Shown: positions 8,437 through 17,093, numbered from the stretch's first letter. The stretch is 64,000 bases of DNA from Clostridium scatologenes (GCF_000968375.1 NZ_CP009933.1:4960001-5024000), one strand, 5' to 3'. Numbers and translations are program-made. The notes: generated from the sequence alone by a model not told the origin.

Positions 8437-8721
8437 ATGAACATTAGACCACTTGGAGACAGAGTCGTTATTAAGAGATTAGAGGCAGAAGAAACTACAA
8501 AAAGCGGAATTGTTTTACCAGGAGCAGCAAAGGAGAAACCACAAGAAGCTAAAATTGTGGCTGTAGGACCTGGTGGAATAGTTAATGGAAAAGAAGTGAA
8601 AATGGAAGTTAAAGTTGGAGAGAAAGTTTTATTCTCCAAATATGCAGGAAACGAAATTAAGATGGATGGTGTTGAATACACTATTTTAAAACAAGATGAC
8701 ATATTAGCAGTAATAGAATAA
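8437..8721 (+). CDS. groES: Co-chaperonin GroES
   Basis: The 94-residue, single-domain GroES forms the heptameric lid of the GroEL folding chamber in the cytoplasm. It begins NIRPLGDRVVIKRLEAEE, contains the mobile loop ETTKSGIVLPGAAKEKP (about 19-35) and ends with ILKQDDILAVIE, all typical. The full expected length is present. AAGGAGGGG lies seven bases before the ATG. It is first in the groES-groEL operon, 20 bases ahead of groEL, under the CIRCE element. Confidence 0.98.
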   Translation: MNIRPLGDRVVIKRLEAEETTKSGIVLPGAAKEKPQEAKIVAVGPGGIVNGKEVKMEVKVGEKVLFSKYAGNEIKMDGVEYTILKQDDILAVIE

Positions 8722-8741
8722 TTGTATAGGAGGTTTTAAAT

Positions 8742-10373
8742 ATGGCAAAAAGTATTTTATTTAGTGAAGAAGCAAGAAGAGCAATGCAGGCAGGAGTAGA
8801 TAAGCTTGCTAATACTGTAAAAGTTACACTTGGACCAAAAGGAAGAAACGTTATATTAGATAAAAAGTTTGGATCACCACTTATAACTAATGATGGTGTT
8901 ACTATAGCTAAAGAAATAGAATTAGAAGATGCATATGAAAATATGGGAGCACAATTAGTTAAAGAAGTTGCTACAAAGACAAATGATGTAGCAGGAGATG
9001 GAACTACTACAGCAACATTACTTGCACAAGCAATTATAAGGGAAGGATTAAAAAATGTTACAGCTGGTACTAATCCAATACTTATAAGACAGGGTATAAG
9101 AATGGCTGTTAATAAAGCTGTTGAAGAGATAAAGAAAAGTTCAAAAACAGTTAATGGAAAAGAAGATATAGCTAGAGTTGCTGCAATATCAGCTGCTGAT
9201 GAAGAAATAGGTAAGCTTATAGCTGATGCTATGGAAAAAGTAGGTAATGAAGGTGTTATAACTGTTGAAGAATCAAAAACTATGGGAACTGAATTAGATG
9301 TTGTTGAAGGTATGCAGTTTGATAGAGGATATGTAAGCCCATATATGGTTACAGATACAGAAAAGATGGAAGCTAACATAGAAGATGCATATATATTAAT
9401 TACTGATAAGAAAATATCAAATATTCAAGATATATTACCAGTACTTGAACAAATAGTTCAACAAGGTAAAAAATTATTGATCTTGGGTGAAGATGTAGAA
9501 GGAGAAGCATTAGCAACTTTAGTTGTTAATAAGCTAAGAGGAACTTTTACTTGTGTAGCTGTTAAAGCTCCAGGTTTTGGTGACAGAAGAAAAGAAATGC
9601 TTCAGGATATAGCTATACTTACTGGTGGAGAAGTAATATCTGAAGAATTAGGAAGAGAATTAAAAGATACTACAATAGAAATGCTTGGAAGAGCTGAATC
9701 AGTTAAAATCACTAAAGAAAATACTACAATAGTAAATGGAAAAGGTGATAAGACTGCTATTCATGATAGAGTATCTCAAATAAAGAAACAAATAGAAGAA
9801 ACTACATCAGACTTTGATAGAGAAAAATTACAGGAAAGACTTGCAAAACTTGCTGGTGGAGTAGCTGTAATCAAAGTTGGTGCTGCAACTGAAACAGAAT
9901 TAAAGGAAAGAAAATTAAGAATAGAAGATGCACTAGCTGCAACAAAGGCTGCTGTTGAAGAAGGAATCGTTGCTGGTGGTGGAACAGCATATATTAATGC
10001 AATTCCAGAAGTAGCAAAACTTACTTCAGATGTTTATGATATAAAAGTAGGTATTGATATAATAACAAAAGCTCTTGAAGAACCAGTAAGACAAATAGCT
10101 ACAAATGCTGGAGTTGAAGGTTCAGTTATAATTGAAAAAGTTAAAGCTAATGAAGCTGGAGTAGGATATGATGCTTTACATGATACTTATGTAAACATGT
10201 TAAAAGTAGGTATAGTTGACCCAACTAAGGTTACAAGATCAGCACTTCAAAATGCTGCATCAGTAGCTTCTACATTCTTAACTACAGAAGCTGCAGTAGC
10301 TGATATTCCAGAAAAGAACAATGCCCCAATGCCAGGTGGAGCACCAGGAATGGGAATGGACGGAATGTACTAA
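8742..10373 (+). CDS. groEL: Chaperonin GroEL
   Basis: The 543-residue GroEL subunit forms the double-ring ATP-driven protein folding chamber. The equatorial ATP site is seen in VTLGPKGRNVILDK (about 28-41) and GDGTTTATLLA (about 86-96). The intermediate and apical domains follow (GGVAVIKVGAATE at about 375-387), and the C-terminus ends in the usual Gly-Met tail (PGMGMDGMY). The length is normal. TAGGAGG lies before the ATG. It is co-transcribed with groES and ends at a strong terminator. Confidence 0.98.
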   Translation: MAKSILFSEEARRAMQAGVDKLANTVKVTLGPKGRNVILDKKFGSPLITNDGVTIAKEIELEDAYENMGAQLVKEVATKTNDVAGDGTTTATLLAQAIIREGLKNVTAGTNPILIRQGIRMAVNKAVEEIKKSSKTVNGKEDIARVAAISAADEEIGKLIADAMEKVGNEGVITVEESKTMGTELDVVEGMQFDRGYVSPYMVTDTEKMEANIEDAYILITDKKISNIQDILPVLEQIVQQGKKLLILGEDVEGEALATLVVNKLRGTFTCVAVKAPGFGDRRKEMLQDIAILTGGEVISEELGRELKDTTIEMLGRAESVKITKENTTIVNGKGDKTAIHDRVSQIKKQIEETTSDFDREKLQERLAKLAGGVAVIKVGAATETELKERKLRIEDALAATKAAVEEGIVAGGGTAYINAIPEVAKLTSDVYDIKVGIDIITKALEEPVRQIATNAGVEGSVIIEKVKANEAGVGYDALHDTYVNMLKVGIVDPTKVTRSALQNAASVASTFLTTEAAVADIPEKNNAPMPGGAPGMGMDGMY

Positions 10374-10406
10374 AATTAAGTCAAAAATAATAATCAGATT
10401 GTTCAT

Positions 10407-10440
10407 AAACCCAGCACTTTTAAAGTGCTGGGTTTAACTT
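10407..10440. terminator. Terminator after groEL, usable from both sides
   Basis: AAACCCAGCACTT pairs perfectly with AAGTGCTGGGTTT around a short loop. It lies between the convergent groEL and TtcA-like genes; the T-rich flank is on the groEL side. Confidence 0.9.
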
Positions 10441-11178
10441 TTACTTTTTATTCCATAAGCTTTCATAATTAACGTTATCTAAAGATTTTATAATTTTATC
10501 AGCAGCATCCTCATAAATGTTTTCAAGAGAAAATAATAAATTTTTCATTTCTTCCCTTGTAGTTTTTTTATCTTCAGGGCAAAGACTTTTTATTATAGGC
10601 AAATTTAAATCTTTAACAAGCTTTTCTATTAAAGGTTCTCTTAAATATATCATAGGTCTTATTATACTCATCTTGTTGTCTTCATGATATATATTAGGAT
10701 GAAAGGCACCCAATTTACCAACCTTTATCACATTCATAAATAGAGTTTCTATTACATCATCTGTGTTGTGGCCTAAAGCTATCTTGTTAATATTATTAGC
10801 TTTTGCAACTCTTACTAAAGCTCCTCTCCTTAATTTAGAGCATAGAGAACAAGGACTTTTTTCTTTTCTTTCTTGAAAAATTACTTCAGCTATATTAGTC
10901 TTTTCTATAATTATAGGTATTTCATTTTCATTACAAAAGTTTATTAAAGGGGACATGTTCATTCCAAGCCCCATGTCTATATTAACTCCCATAAGGCTAA
11001 AGTCTTTTATATGGGTCTGCTGAATGAGTTTAAGGCAGAAAAGTAGGAATACACTGTCTTTACCTCCAGAGAGCCCTACAGCTACTCTATCGCCGCTTTT
11101 AATCATATTGAATTTAGATATAGATTGTATTATTTTTTTTAAAAACATTCTGTTGTATTTTCTTTCAAAATTTATCAT
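10441..11178 (-). CDS. TtcA-like tRNA thiolation enzyme (PP-loop ATPase)
   Basis: A 245-residue N-type ATP pyrophosphatase. The PP-loop SGGKDS is at residues 37-42, and a CxxC pair at C110/C113 in SPCSLCSKLRRG would hold an Fe-S cluster as in TtcA. GHNTDDVIETLFMN is the further family motif. TtcA makes 2-thiocytidine at position 32 of certain tRNAs. Clostridia also carry close relatives of uncertain target, so the family is firm and the exact reaction inferred. A C-terminal cysteine (SLCPEDKKTTRE) may be the third cluster ligand. AAGGAG precedes the start. Confidence 0.8.
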   Translation of the reverse strand: MINFERKYNRMFLKKIIQSISKFNMIKSGDRVAVGLSGGKDSVFLLFCLKLIQQTHIKDFSLMGVNIDMGLGMNMSPLINFCNENEIPIIIEKTNIAEVIFQERKEKSPCSLCSKLRRGALVRVAKANNINKIALGHNTDDVIETLFMNVIKVGKLGAFHPNIYHEDNKMSIIRPMIYLREPLIEKLVKDLNLPIIKSLCPEDKKTTREEMKNLLFSLENIYEDAADKIIKSLDNVNYESLWNKK

Positions 11179-11387
11179 ACGTAAATAAAACTCCTTTTCA
11201 TACTAATTGATAATATAAAACATATAGTCGTTGTTGAAATGCAGTTATATTATACATAATACTAATTATAATAGAAAGCTTTTTGAATTTTTCTACTTTA
11301 TTTTATGAATTTTGTAGAATTTTATTATGAAAACGTATATATATGCCTCAAAACATGACGATTTTAAAATAAAATAATTGACAAAGG

Positions 11388-11416
11388 TATAAAAATTGAA
11401 TAAAATAATGTAAATA
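11388..11416 (+). promoter_or_regulatory. Probable promoter for the guaB-guaA leader
   Basis: A perfect -35 TTGACA (11388-11393), 17-base spacer and a moderate -10 TAAATA (11411-11416). The transcript would start about 55 bases before the riboswitch. The remainder of the gap 11179-11477 is AT-rich with no gene. Confidence 0.55.
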
Positions 11417-11477
11417 GTTCAAATAATATAGATTAATAAGTTGCAATTTTATTAATATATGAAACAAAAGTTTCATT

Positions 11478-11546
11478 CGACTCATATATCCCCTGGATAT
11501 GGCAGGGAGTATCTACCGGAAGCCGTAAATTTCCGACTATGAGTGA
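11478..11546 (+). promoter_or_regulatory. Guanine riboswitch
   Basis: The leader folds as a purine riboswitch. P1 pairs ACTCATA (11480-11486) with TATGAGT (11538-11544). P2 has the loop GATATGG, the junction contains TATCTACC, and P3 has the loop GCCGTAA. The base equivalent to position 74 of the xpt aptamer is C (in CCGACTATG), which specifies guanine; adenine types have U. It stands in front of guaB, the first step from IMP to GMP, which fits guanine feedback. Confidence 0.93.
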
Positions 11547-11560
11547 GGTTATTGTGTATA

Positions 11561-11604
11561 AACATATTAATTTCACTCTTTGGTGATTTAATGTGTTTTT
11601 TTTT
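11561..11604 (+). terminator. Riboswitch-controlled terminator before guaB
   Basis: An imperfect stem (ACATATTAATTTCAC against GGTGATTTAATGTGT) is followed by nine T. Its 5' arm contains TTCACTC (11572-11578), which can instead pair with GAGTGA in the 3' strand of aptamer P1 (11541-11546). That gives a mutually exclusive antiterminator, so guanine binding should favour termination. Confidence 0.85.
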
Positions 11605-11677
11605 ACAAAAAATCTAAAAATATTTAATGATTTGTTTATTAATTATTGTTTATAATATAAGAGGGAGTTGATTTAGA

Positions 11678-13132
11678 ATGGGAAAAATTTTAAAACAAGC
11701 ATATACTTTTGATGATGTACTTTTAGTTCCAAATAAATCAGAGGTGTTGCCAAGAGAGGTTTCTTTGACTACTAATTTAACTAAAAAAATAAAATTGAAT
11801 ATACCACTTATGAGTGCTGGAATGGATACTGTTACTAACTCTAAAATGGCTATAGCTATGGCAAGAGAAGGCGGAATAGGTATTATACATAAGAATATGA
11901 GTATAGAAGAGCAGGCTATGGAAGTAGATAGAGTAAAAAGACAGGAAAACGGAGTAATAACTGATCCATTTTCTCTTTCACCAGATAACAGCATAGAGGA
12001 TGCATTATCACTTATGAGTAAGTATAGAATATCAGGTGTTCCGATTACTGTAGATGGAAAACTTGTTGGAATAATAACAAATAGGGATATCGTGTTTGAA
12101 ACAGAGTATTCTAGAAAAATAAGTGAAGTAATGACTAAAGAAAATTTAATAACTGCCCCAGAAGATACTACTATAGAACAAGCAAAGGAACTATTAAAAA
12201 ATCATAGGATAGAAAAACTTCCATTGGTAGATAAGGACAATAATTTAATAGGACTTATAACTATAAAAGATATTGAGAAAGTTAAAAAATTCCCTAATAG
12301 TGCAAAGGATGAAAGAGGAAGACTTTTATGTGGAGCATCAGTAGGAGTTACTACTGATATGTTAGAACGTGTTGCAGCCTTAGTTAAGGTTGGAGTAGAT
12401 GTTGTAAATTTAGATACAGCTCATGGACATTCTAAGGGAGTTATGGATTCTGTTAAATTAATAAAGGAAAACTATCCTGATCTTCAAGTTATTGCAGGAA
12501 ATGTTGCAACAGCGGAAGCAACAAGAGATCTTATTCTTGCAGGAGCAGATTGCGTAAAAGTTGGTATAGGACCTGGTTCTATATGTACTACAAGAGTTGT
12601 ATCTGGTGTTGGAGTACCTCAGCTTACTGCAGTAATGGATTGTGCAGAGGAAGCAAAGAAATATGGAGTTCCAATTATTGCAGATGGTGGTATAAAATAT
12701 TCAGGAGATGTAGTAAAAGCATTATCAGCTGGAGCAAAAGTTGCCATGATGGGATCAATGCTTGCTGGATGTGACGAAGCACCAGGAGAAACTGAAATAT
12801 ATCAAGGAAGAAGCTATAAAGTATACAGAGGAATGGGATCATTAGCTGCCATGGCTTGTGGAAGTAAAGATAGATATTTCCAAGAAGGAAATAAGAAATT
12901 AGTTCCAGAAGGTGTTGAAGGAAGAGTTCCTTATAAGGGATATGTAGCAGACACTATATTCCAACTTTTAGGTGGAATACGTTCAGGTATGGGATATTTA
13001 GGAGCTAGAACTTTAGTTGAATTAGATGAAAATGCTACATTTGTAGTACAGACCTCAGCAGGACTTAGAGAAAGTCATCCACATGATATATCAATAACCA
13101 AAGAAGCACCAAACTATAGTGTTAATCAATAA
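11678..13132 (+). CDS. guaB: IMP dehydrogenase
   Basis: The 484-residue enzyme oxidises IMP to XMP with NAD+, the committed step of GMP synthesis. The TIM barrel is split by two CBS domains (about 95-205: MSKYRISGVPITVDGK and LKNHRIEKLPLVDKD). The catalytic loop GPGSICTTRVVSGVG (about 298-312) carries the nucleophilic cysteine, and the flap region includes GRVPYKG. The length is usual. GAGGGAGTTGATTTAGA precedes the ATG. It is followed by guaA, 77 bases downstream, and sits behind the guanine riboswitch. Confidence 0.97.
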   Translation: MGKILKQAYTFDDVLLVPNKSEVLPREVSLTTNLTKKIKLNIPLMSAGMDTVTNSKMAIAMAREGGIGIIHKNMSIEEQAMEVDRVKRQENGVITDPFSLSPDNSIEDALSLMSKYRISGVPITVDGKLVGIITNRDIVFETEYSRKISEVMTKENLITAPEDTTIEQAKELLKNHRIEKLPLVDKDNNLIGLITIKDIEKVKKFPNSAKDERGRLLCGASVGVTTDMLERVAALVKVGVDVVNLDTAHGHSKGVMDSVKLIKENYPDLQVIAGNVATAEATRDLILAGADCVKVGIGPGSICTTRVVSGVGVPQLTAVMDCAEEAKKYGVPIIADGGIKYSGDVVKALSAGAKVAMMGSMLAGCDEAPGETEIYQGRSYKVYRGMGSLAAMACGSKDRYFQEGNKKLVPEGVEGRVPYKGYVADTIFQLLGGIRSGMGYLGARTLVELDENATFVVQTSAGLRESHPHDISITKEAPNYSVNQ

Positions 13133-13155
13133 AATTTAATAGTTTAGAGTTAAAG

Positions 13156-13182
13156 TTAAGAATTGTAGCTTACAATTCTTAA
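13156..13182. repeat. Short hairpin between guaB and guaA
   Basis: TTAAGAATTGT pairs perfectly with ACAATTCTTAA around a 5-base loop, with TTTTAATT after it. It could be a weak terminator that lowers guaA relative to guaB, or a mini-repeat; related words recur in other intergenic gaps of the window. Confidence 0.6.
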
Positions 13183-13209
13183 TTTTAATTAAAATATTTG
13201 GAGGTAATT

Positions 13210-14742
13210 ATGCAAAGAGAATTAGTTCTTGTAGTTGACTTTGGTGGTCAATATAATCAGACAATAGCTAGAAGAGTAAGAGAAAATAATGTTTATTGTG
13301 AAATAATACCTTATACATATACAATAGATAAAATAAAAGAAAAAAGTCCTAAGGGCATAATTTTCACAGGTGGACCTAACAGTGTTTATGGAGAAGGTGC
13401 TCCAAGAATAGATAAAGAAATATTTAATTTAGGAGTTCCTGTACTTGGAATATGTTATGGAGAACAGCTTATATCATATACTTTAGGTGGAAAAGTTGAG
13501 AGCCCAGATGTAAGAGAATATGGAAAAGCAAATGTAAAATTAAATAATAAGTCTGCACTATTTGATGGAATAGATGAAGAACAAAGCTGTTGGATGAGTC
13601 ATACAGATTATGTGTCTCAGGCTCCAGAAGGATTTAAGGTAATAGGTACTACAAGTCAATGTCCTGTAGCGGCTATGGAAAATACTGAGAAGAAAATATA
13701 TGGAGTTCAGTTTCACCCAGAAGTAGAACATACTCCTTTTGGTAAAAAAATGTTTTCAAATTTCCTATTTAAAGTTTGTAACTTAAAGGGAGATTGGTCA
13801 ATGAGTTCTTTTGCAGAAGATCAGATTAAAGCCATAAAGGAAAAGGTTGGCGGCAAAAAAGTTATATGTGCTTTATCTGGTGGAGTAGATTCATCTGTTG
13901 CAGCTGTGCTTGTACATAAAGCTATTGGAAAACAACTTACATGTATATTCGTGGATCATGGTCTTCTTAGAAAAGATGAAGGAGATCAAGTTGAAACAAT
14001 ATTTAAAAAACAATTTGATATGAATTTGATAAGAGTAAATGCTAAAGATAGATTTTTAGGTAAGCTTGCAGGCGTAAGTGATCCTGAAAGAAAGAGAAAG
14101 ATTATAGGAGAAGAGTTTATAAGAGTATTTGAAGAAGAAGCAAATAAACTTGGAGAAATAAGCTTCCTTGTTCAAGGAACTATATATCCAGATGTAGTTG
14201 AAAGTGGAACTAATACTTCTGCTACAATAAAAAGCCATCACAATGTTGGTGGACTTCCAGAAGATATGCAATTTAAACTAATAGAGCCTTTAAGAGAACT
14301 ATTTAAGGATGAAGTAAGAGCTGTTGGAGAAGAGCTTGGGATTCCTCATAAATTAGTTTGGAGACAGCCTTTCCCAGGACCTGGACTTGCAATAAGAGTT
14401 CTAGGAGAAATAACAGAAGAAAAATTGGAAATAACAAGAGAAGCAGATGCTATCTTTAGAGAAGAAATAGCTAATGCAGGATTGGATGAAAAGATATGGC
14501 AGTACTTTGCATGCCTACCAAATATTCAATCTGTAGGAGTTATGGGAGATGAAAGAACTTATTGCCATACAATAGCTTTAAGAGCAGTAACATCTTCTGA
14601 TGCAATGACTTCTGAATGGGCTAGAATACCTTATGAAGTTTTAGATTTAGTTTCAAGAAGAATTGTTAACGAAGTTCATGGAGTAAATAGAATTGTTTAT
14701 GACGTAACTTCAAAACCACCTGCTACTATTGAGTGGGAATAA
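13210..14742 (+). CDS. guaA: GMP synthase (glutamine-hydrolysing)
   Basis: The 510-residue enzyme converts XMP to GMP. The N-terminal glutamine amidotransferase has the nucleophile in GICYGEQ (about residue 79) and the histidine in VQFHPEVEHT (about 170). The ATP-pyrophosphatase has the P-loop ALSGGVDSS (about 222-230), and the C-terminal dimerisation domain ends NRIVYDVTSKPPATIEWE. ATG 13210 is preferred: an upstream in-frame TTG at 13198 lies inside the GGAGG ribosome binding site. It shares the guaB transcript and ends the operon. Confidence 0.97.
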   Translation: MQRELVLVVDFGGQYNQTIARRVRENNVYCEIIPYTYTIDKIKEKSPKGIIFTGGPNSVYGEGAPRIDKEIFNLGVPVLGICYGEQLISYTLGGKVESPDVREYGKANVKLNNKSALFDGIDEEQSCWMSHTDYVSQAPEGFKVIGTTSQCPVAAMENTEKKIYGVQFHPEVEHTPFGKKMFSNFLFKVCNLKGDWSMSSFAEDQIKAIKEKVGGKKVICALSGGVDSSVAAVLVHKAIGKQLTCIFVDHGLLRKDEGDQVETIFKKQFDMNLIRVNAKDRFLGKLAGVSDPERKRKIIGEEFIRVFEEEANKLGEISFLVQGTIYPDVVESGTNTSATIKSHHNVGGLPEDMQFKLIEPLRELFKDEVRAVGEELGIPHKLVWRQPFPGPGLAIRVLGEITEEKLEITREADAIFREEIANAGLDEKIWQYFACLPNIQSVGVMGDERTYCHTIALRAVTSSDAMTSEWARIPYEVLDLVSRRIVNEVHGVNRIVYDVTSKPPATIEWE

Positions 14743-14812
14743 AAGTAAATGGATGCTAAAACAGTATTTTTAGGTGTTAGAATAGATTTGTAACAGAATA
14801 ATTAAGTTATTG

Positions 14813-14852
14813 AAAAGTAATTAGGATAGAAATATCTTAGTTACTTTTTTGC
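14813..14852 (+). terminator. Terminator after guaA
   Basis: AAAAGTAATTAGGATA pairs with TATCTTAGTTACTTTT through a GAAA tetraloop (one bulge), followed by T. Confidence 0.85.
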
Positions 14853-14865
14853 TTGCTGTAGTGAT

Positions 14866-15363
14866 TTAGGAGGTTATTTGTATATGTAAAAAGGTAACAT
14901 TTATATCCACAATTGAATTTGGAGTTAGGCTTTTTGATAAATTTCTTAATTTGTTAAAGTACATTTGTAATAATTCTGAATTAATTGTGGTTTGATATAC
15001 AATTTCCTTTTTATTGGACACATACATTACAGTAAACTTACCATCATTTTGTTTATAAATTTTAAACCATCTATCTCCTAACACTAGCATATCTAAATGT
15101 TCTAAGGTATATTCACCTACTTTGTTTTTATCTGGTATTAACATCTCATTATTCAAACTTTTTGCAATAGAATTTATATCTTCCTTACTTAATCTATTAG
15201 TAAGGTCAAATTCCCCTATTTTACCCTTATCTATTTCATAAGAATAAACAATATTTGCTATTTTATTTTTATTTATCTTAAATACTAGATTATTATTGTA
15301 ATAGTAAGCAACCATTGATATCAGTCCAATAATAATTAAAAATGTAATACAGTATTTTCTCAT
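14866..15363 (-). CDS. Hypothetical membrane-anchored protein
   Basis: A 165-residue protein with one N-terminal hydrophobic segment (about 5-20, ITFLIIIGLISMVAYYY) and a hydrophilic remainder that should lie outside the membrane. There is no lipobox cysteine and no known motif. The body alternates beta-like stretches (LDMLVLGDRWFKIYKQ, FTVMYVSNKKEIVYQT). GGAGGAAATGC precedes the ATG on the minus strand. No functional clue comes from the neighbours. The stop codon lies close to the guaA terminator. Confidence 0.7.
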   Translation of the reverse strand: MRKYCITFLIIIGLISMVAYYYNNNLVFKINKNKIANIVYSYEIDKGKIGEFDLTNRLSKEDINSIAKSLNNEMLIPDKNKVGEYTLEHLDMLVLGDRWFKIYKQNDGKFTVMYVSNKKEIVYQTTINSELLQMYFNKLRNLSKSLTPNSIVDINVTFLHIQITS

Positions 15364-15469
15364 GCATTTCCTCCATTACTAATTTATACTTAAGTATAAT
15401 AACTAATTATTATAAGTTCAAAACAATACTTAAAGGTATTATACCATTTGACGTAATAGGATTTCTACT

Positions 15470-15510
15470 AAAACAGAAGCCAGCGGCGTTATTCGCTGGC
15501 TTCTGTTTTT
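15470..15510. terminator. Strong hairpin terminator downstream of the XRE-cupin gene
   Basis: AAAACAGAAGCCAGCG pairs perfectly with CGCTGGCTTCTGTTTT around an 8-base loop. It lies about 110 bases past the stop of the minus-strand regulator; it has A4 and T5 flanks and could work in both directions. It is more GC-rich than most hairpins here. Confidence 0.75.
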
Positions 15511-15620
15511 GGATGTATTTGAAATGTTGTTGATATCGACTCATACCTTAAAAGTAGTATAAATTGGGTTTCTTACAAACATTTGTTCCAAATAATCTCT
15601 AAAGCTACATTGATTAATTT

Positions 15621-16175
15621 CTACATTGGATAGTAAATAACCATACTTAATGAGCAAATTGTATCACCAGTATTTTGATAAGCATGATGGCAGTCTGCCT
15701 TAAATCGTATGGAATTACCTGTCGTTACAACAAAATCTTTACCATTTATAGTCATAGTAAGATTGCCAGAAAATACAGTAATAAATTCCTGTGTACCTTG
15801 TTGATGAATTTCTGAAGATAAATAACCGTCAGTGTCAATTTCCATAGAATACATTTCAAAACGCCTTGCGTTATCAAAGGTAAACACAGGAAATATTTTA
15901 ATCCTGCCGTTGTCCTCAACAAGTGGTTGTACTTGATTCTTATCTACGATTTCAAAGTCATCTTCTGGCATGCTCATAAGTTGAGTACATGATATTTTAA
16001 GCCCATTTGCAATCTTCCATACCGTTGATACAGTAGGGTTTGCTTCACAACGTTCAATTTGGCCTAGCATACTTTTGCTTACACCGGTCAACTTTGAGAC
16101 ATTGTCAAGGCTAAGTGTTTTTTCTACACGAAGCTTTTTTAAGTTTTCAGCAATAATAAAATTAAGTTTTTCCAA
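15621..16175 (-). CDS. XRE-family regulator with cupin sensor domain
   Basis: A 184-residue transcription factor. The N-terminal helix-turn-helix contains LSLDNVSKLTGVSKSMLGQIER (about 22-43 of the longer frame's core), and the C-terminal cupin has EIHQQGTQEFITVFSGNLTM and ADCHHAYQNTGD. The likely start is TTG at 16175, eight bases after GGAGGA; a longer frame reaches back to 16235 but its extra residues would cross the operator region. It is divergent from a LysE-type exporter and probably controls it. Base composition is richer in G+C than the surroundings, suggesting recent transfer. Confidence 0.85.
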   Translation of the reverse strand: MEKLNFIIAENLKKLRVEKTLSLDNVSKLTGVSKSMLGQIERCEANPTVSTVWKIANGLKISCTQLMSMPEDDFEIVDKNQVQPLVEDNGRIKIFPVFTFDNARRFEMYSMEIDTDGYLSSEIHQQGTQEFITVFSGNLTMTINGKDFVVTTGNSIRFKADCHHAYQNTGDTICSLSMVIYYPM

Positions 16176-16201
16176 AAAAATTTCCTCCAATCTATTGACA
16201 G

Positions 16202-16235
16202 TATACTGCACAAATAGTATTATTATACTGCACAA
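16202..16235. promoter_or_regulatory. Candidate operator: direct repeats in the XRE/LysE divergon
   Basis: TATACTGCACAA occurs at 16202-16213 and again at 16224-16235. The 22-base period is about two helical turns. A looser inverted copy (TCGTGCATTATA) follows near 16254. The arrangement suits a self-regulating XRE protein binding between the divergent genes. Confidence 0.6.
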
Positions 16236-16293
16236 TATAATATATTATCCTTTTCGTGCATTATATCATACAATAGTTAGGAGGTAAATATCC

Positions 16294-16878
16294 ATGCCAA
16301 ATTTTACAGCATTTTTATCCTATGTTCTTATTGCAAACTTTGGTCCAGGACCAAATACTATTATGTCAATGTCAAATGCAAGCCGATACGGATTTAAGAA
16401 GAGCATAATGTTTAATGTAGGCATATTCTTTGGTGTCTTTATTCTATTTGCTTTAAGTAGTATTTTTAGTATAGCTCTCTACAGTTTTATCCCATCAATC
16501 AAATCAATTATGTCATTTGTTGGTGCAGCGTATATGCTATGGCTTGCATGGCAAACCTACAAGAGCAAACCTAACAGTGAGGACAAACCCGAAAAGCGTA
16601 CAAATACATTTTTATCTGGCTTACTTTTGCAGTTCGTCAATCCCAACGTTATTATTTATGCACTTGCAACCGTTTCAACATTTATCGTACCATATTACAA
16701 ATCTGTGTTCATGCTTACAAGTTTTTCTGTGATTCTTGCTTTACTTGGCTTTGTAGGAACCTGCTGTTGGTCATTGTTTGGCTCTGTATTTCAGAAAGTT
16801 CTTGTAAAACATTATAAAGTATTCAACACTGTTATGGCTCTTCTACTTGTCTATTGTGCAGTTTCATTGTTTCGTTAA
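16294..16878 (+). CDS. LysE/RhtB family exporter
   Basis: A 194-residue inner-membrane exporter with about six hydrophobic segments. The family motif near the N-terminus is IANFGPGPNTIMSMSNASRYG (about 13-33, glycine-proline rich), with FVGAAYMLWLAWQTYKS at about 75-91 and LQFVNPNVIIYALATVSTF near 113-131. The family exports amino acids or related metabolites; the substrate cannot be read from sequence. TAGGAGGTAAATATCC precedes the ATG. It is divergent from the XRE-cupin regulator, shares its higher G+C composition and probably moved with it. Confidence 0.87.
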   Translation: MPNFTAFLSYVLIANFGPGPNTIMSMSNASRYGFKKSIMFNVGIFFGVFILFALSSIFSIALYSFIPSIKSIMSFVGAAYMLWLAWQTYKSKPNSEDKPEKRTNTFLSGLLLQFVNPNVIIYALATVSTFIVPYYKSVFMLTSFSVILALLGFVGTCCWSLFGSVFQKVLVKHYKVFNTVMALLLVYCAVSLFR

Positions 16879-16926
16879 TCAATAACTATTTTAAAAATTA
16901 AAAAATAATCAAAGTAAATCTACTTT

Positions 16927-17015
16927 CTCAGGTAGGATGTATTCCTCACAGGAAAACTCCACCTGAGTCTAAGAATCACTGGACCTTTTATAGTAACTTC
17001 TGGAGTAATTCTTTT
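16927..17015 (+). other. Structured non-coding block, copy A
   Basis: CTCAGGT (16927-16933) pairs with ACCTGAG (16961-16967), enclosing GGA/TCC-type inner pairing. TCTAAGAATCACT then opens a second hairpin, in which AAGAATCACT pairs with AGTAATTCTT (one mismatch), followed by TTTT. A diverged copy is at 23464-23520. The layout resembles a leader RNA with terminator, or the RNA-encoding right end of an IS200/IS605 (TnpB) element left behind without its genes. It lies 80 bases before the response regulator gene. Confidence 0.5.
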
Positions 17016-17093
17016 ATTTACTATATAATTGGATTAAGATGTAGCAATTTATTGTGAAGCAAAGATATTTAAATTGTGCTTGGAGGATTTTGA

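Noticed and set aside
8681..9379. Long open frame on the minus strand across groEL
   Set aside because: It is a shadow of the groEL codons; groEL is unmistakable, and the minus-strand frame has no ribosome binding site or sensible protein motif.
11478..11546. Adenine riboswitch as the identity of the purine aptamer
   Set aside because: The specificity base is C (GAC before the closing P1 strand); adenine aptamers have U, and the downstream genes are guaB-guaA.
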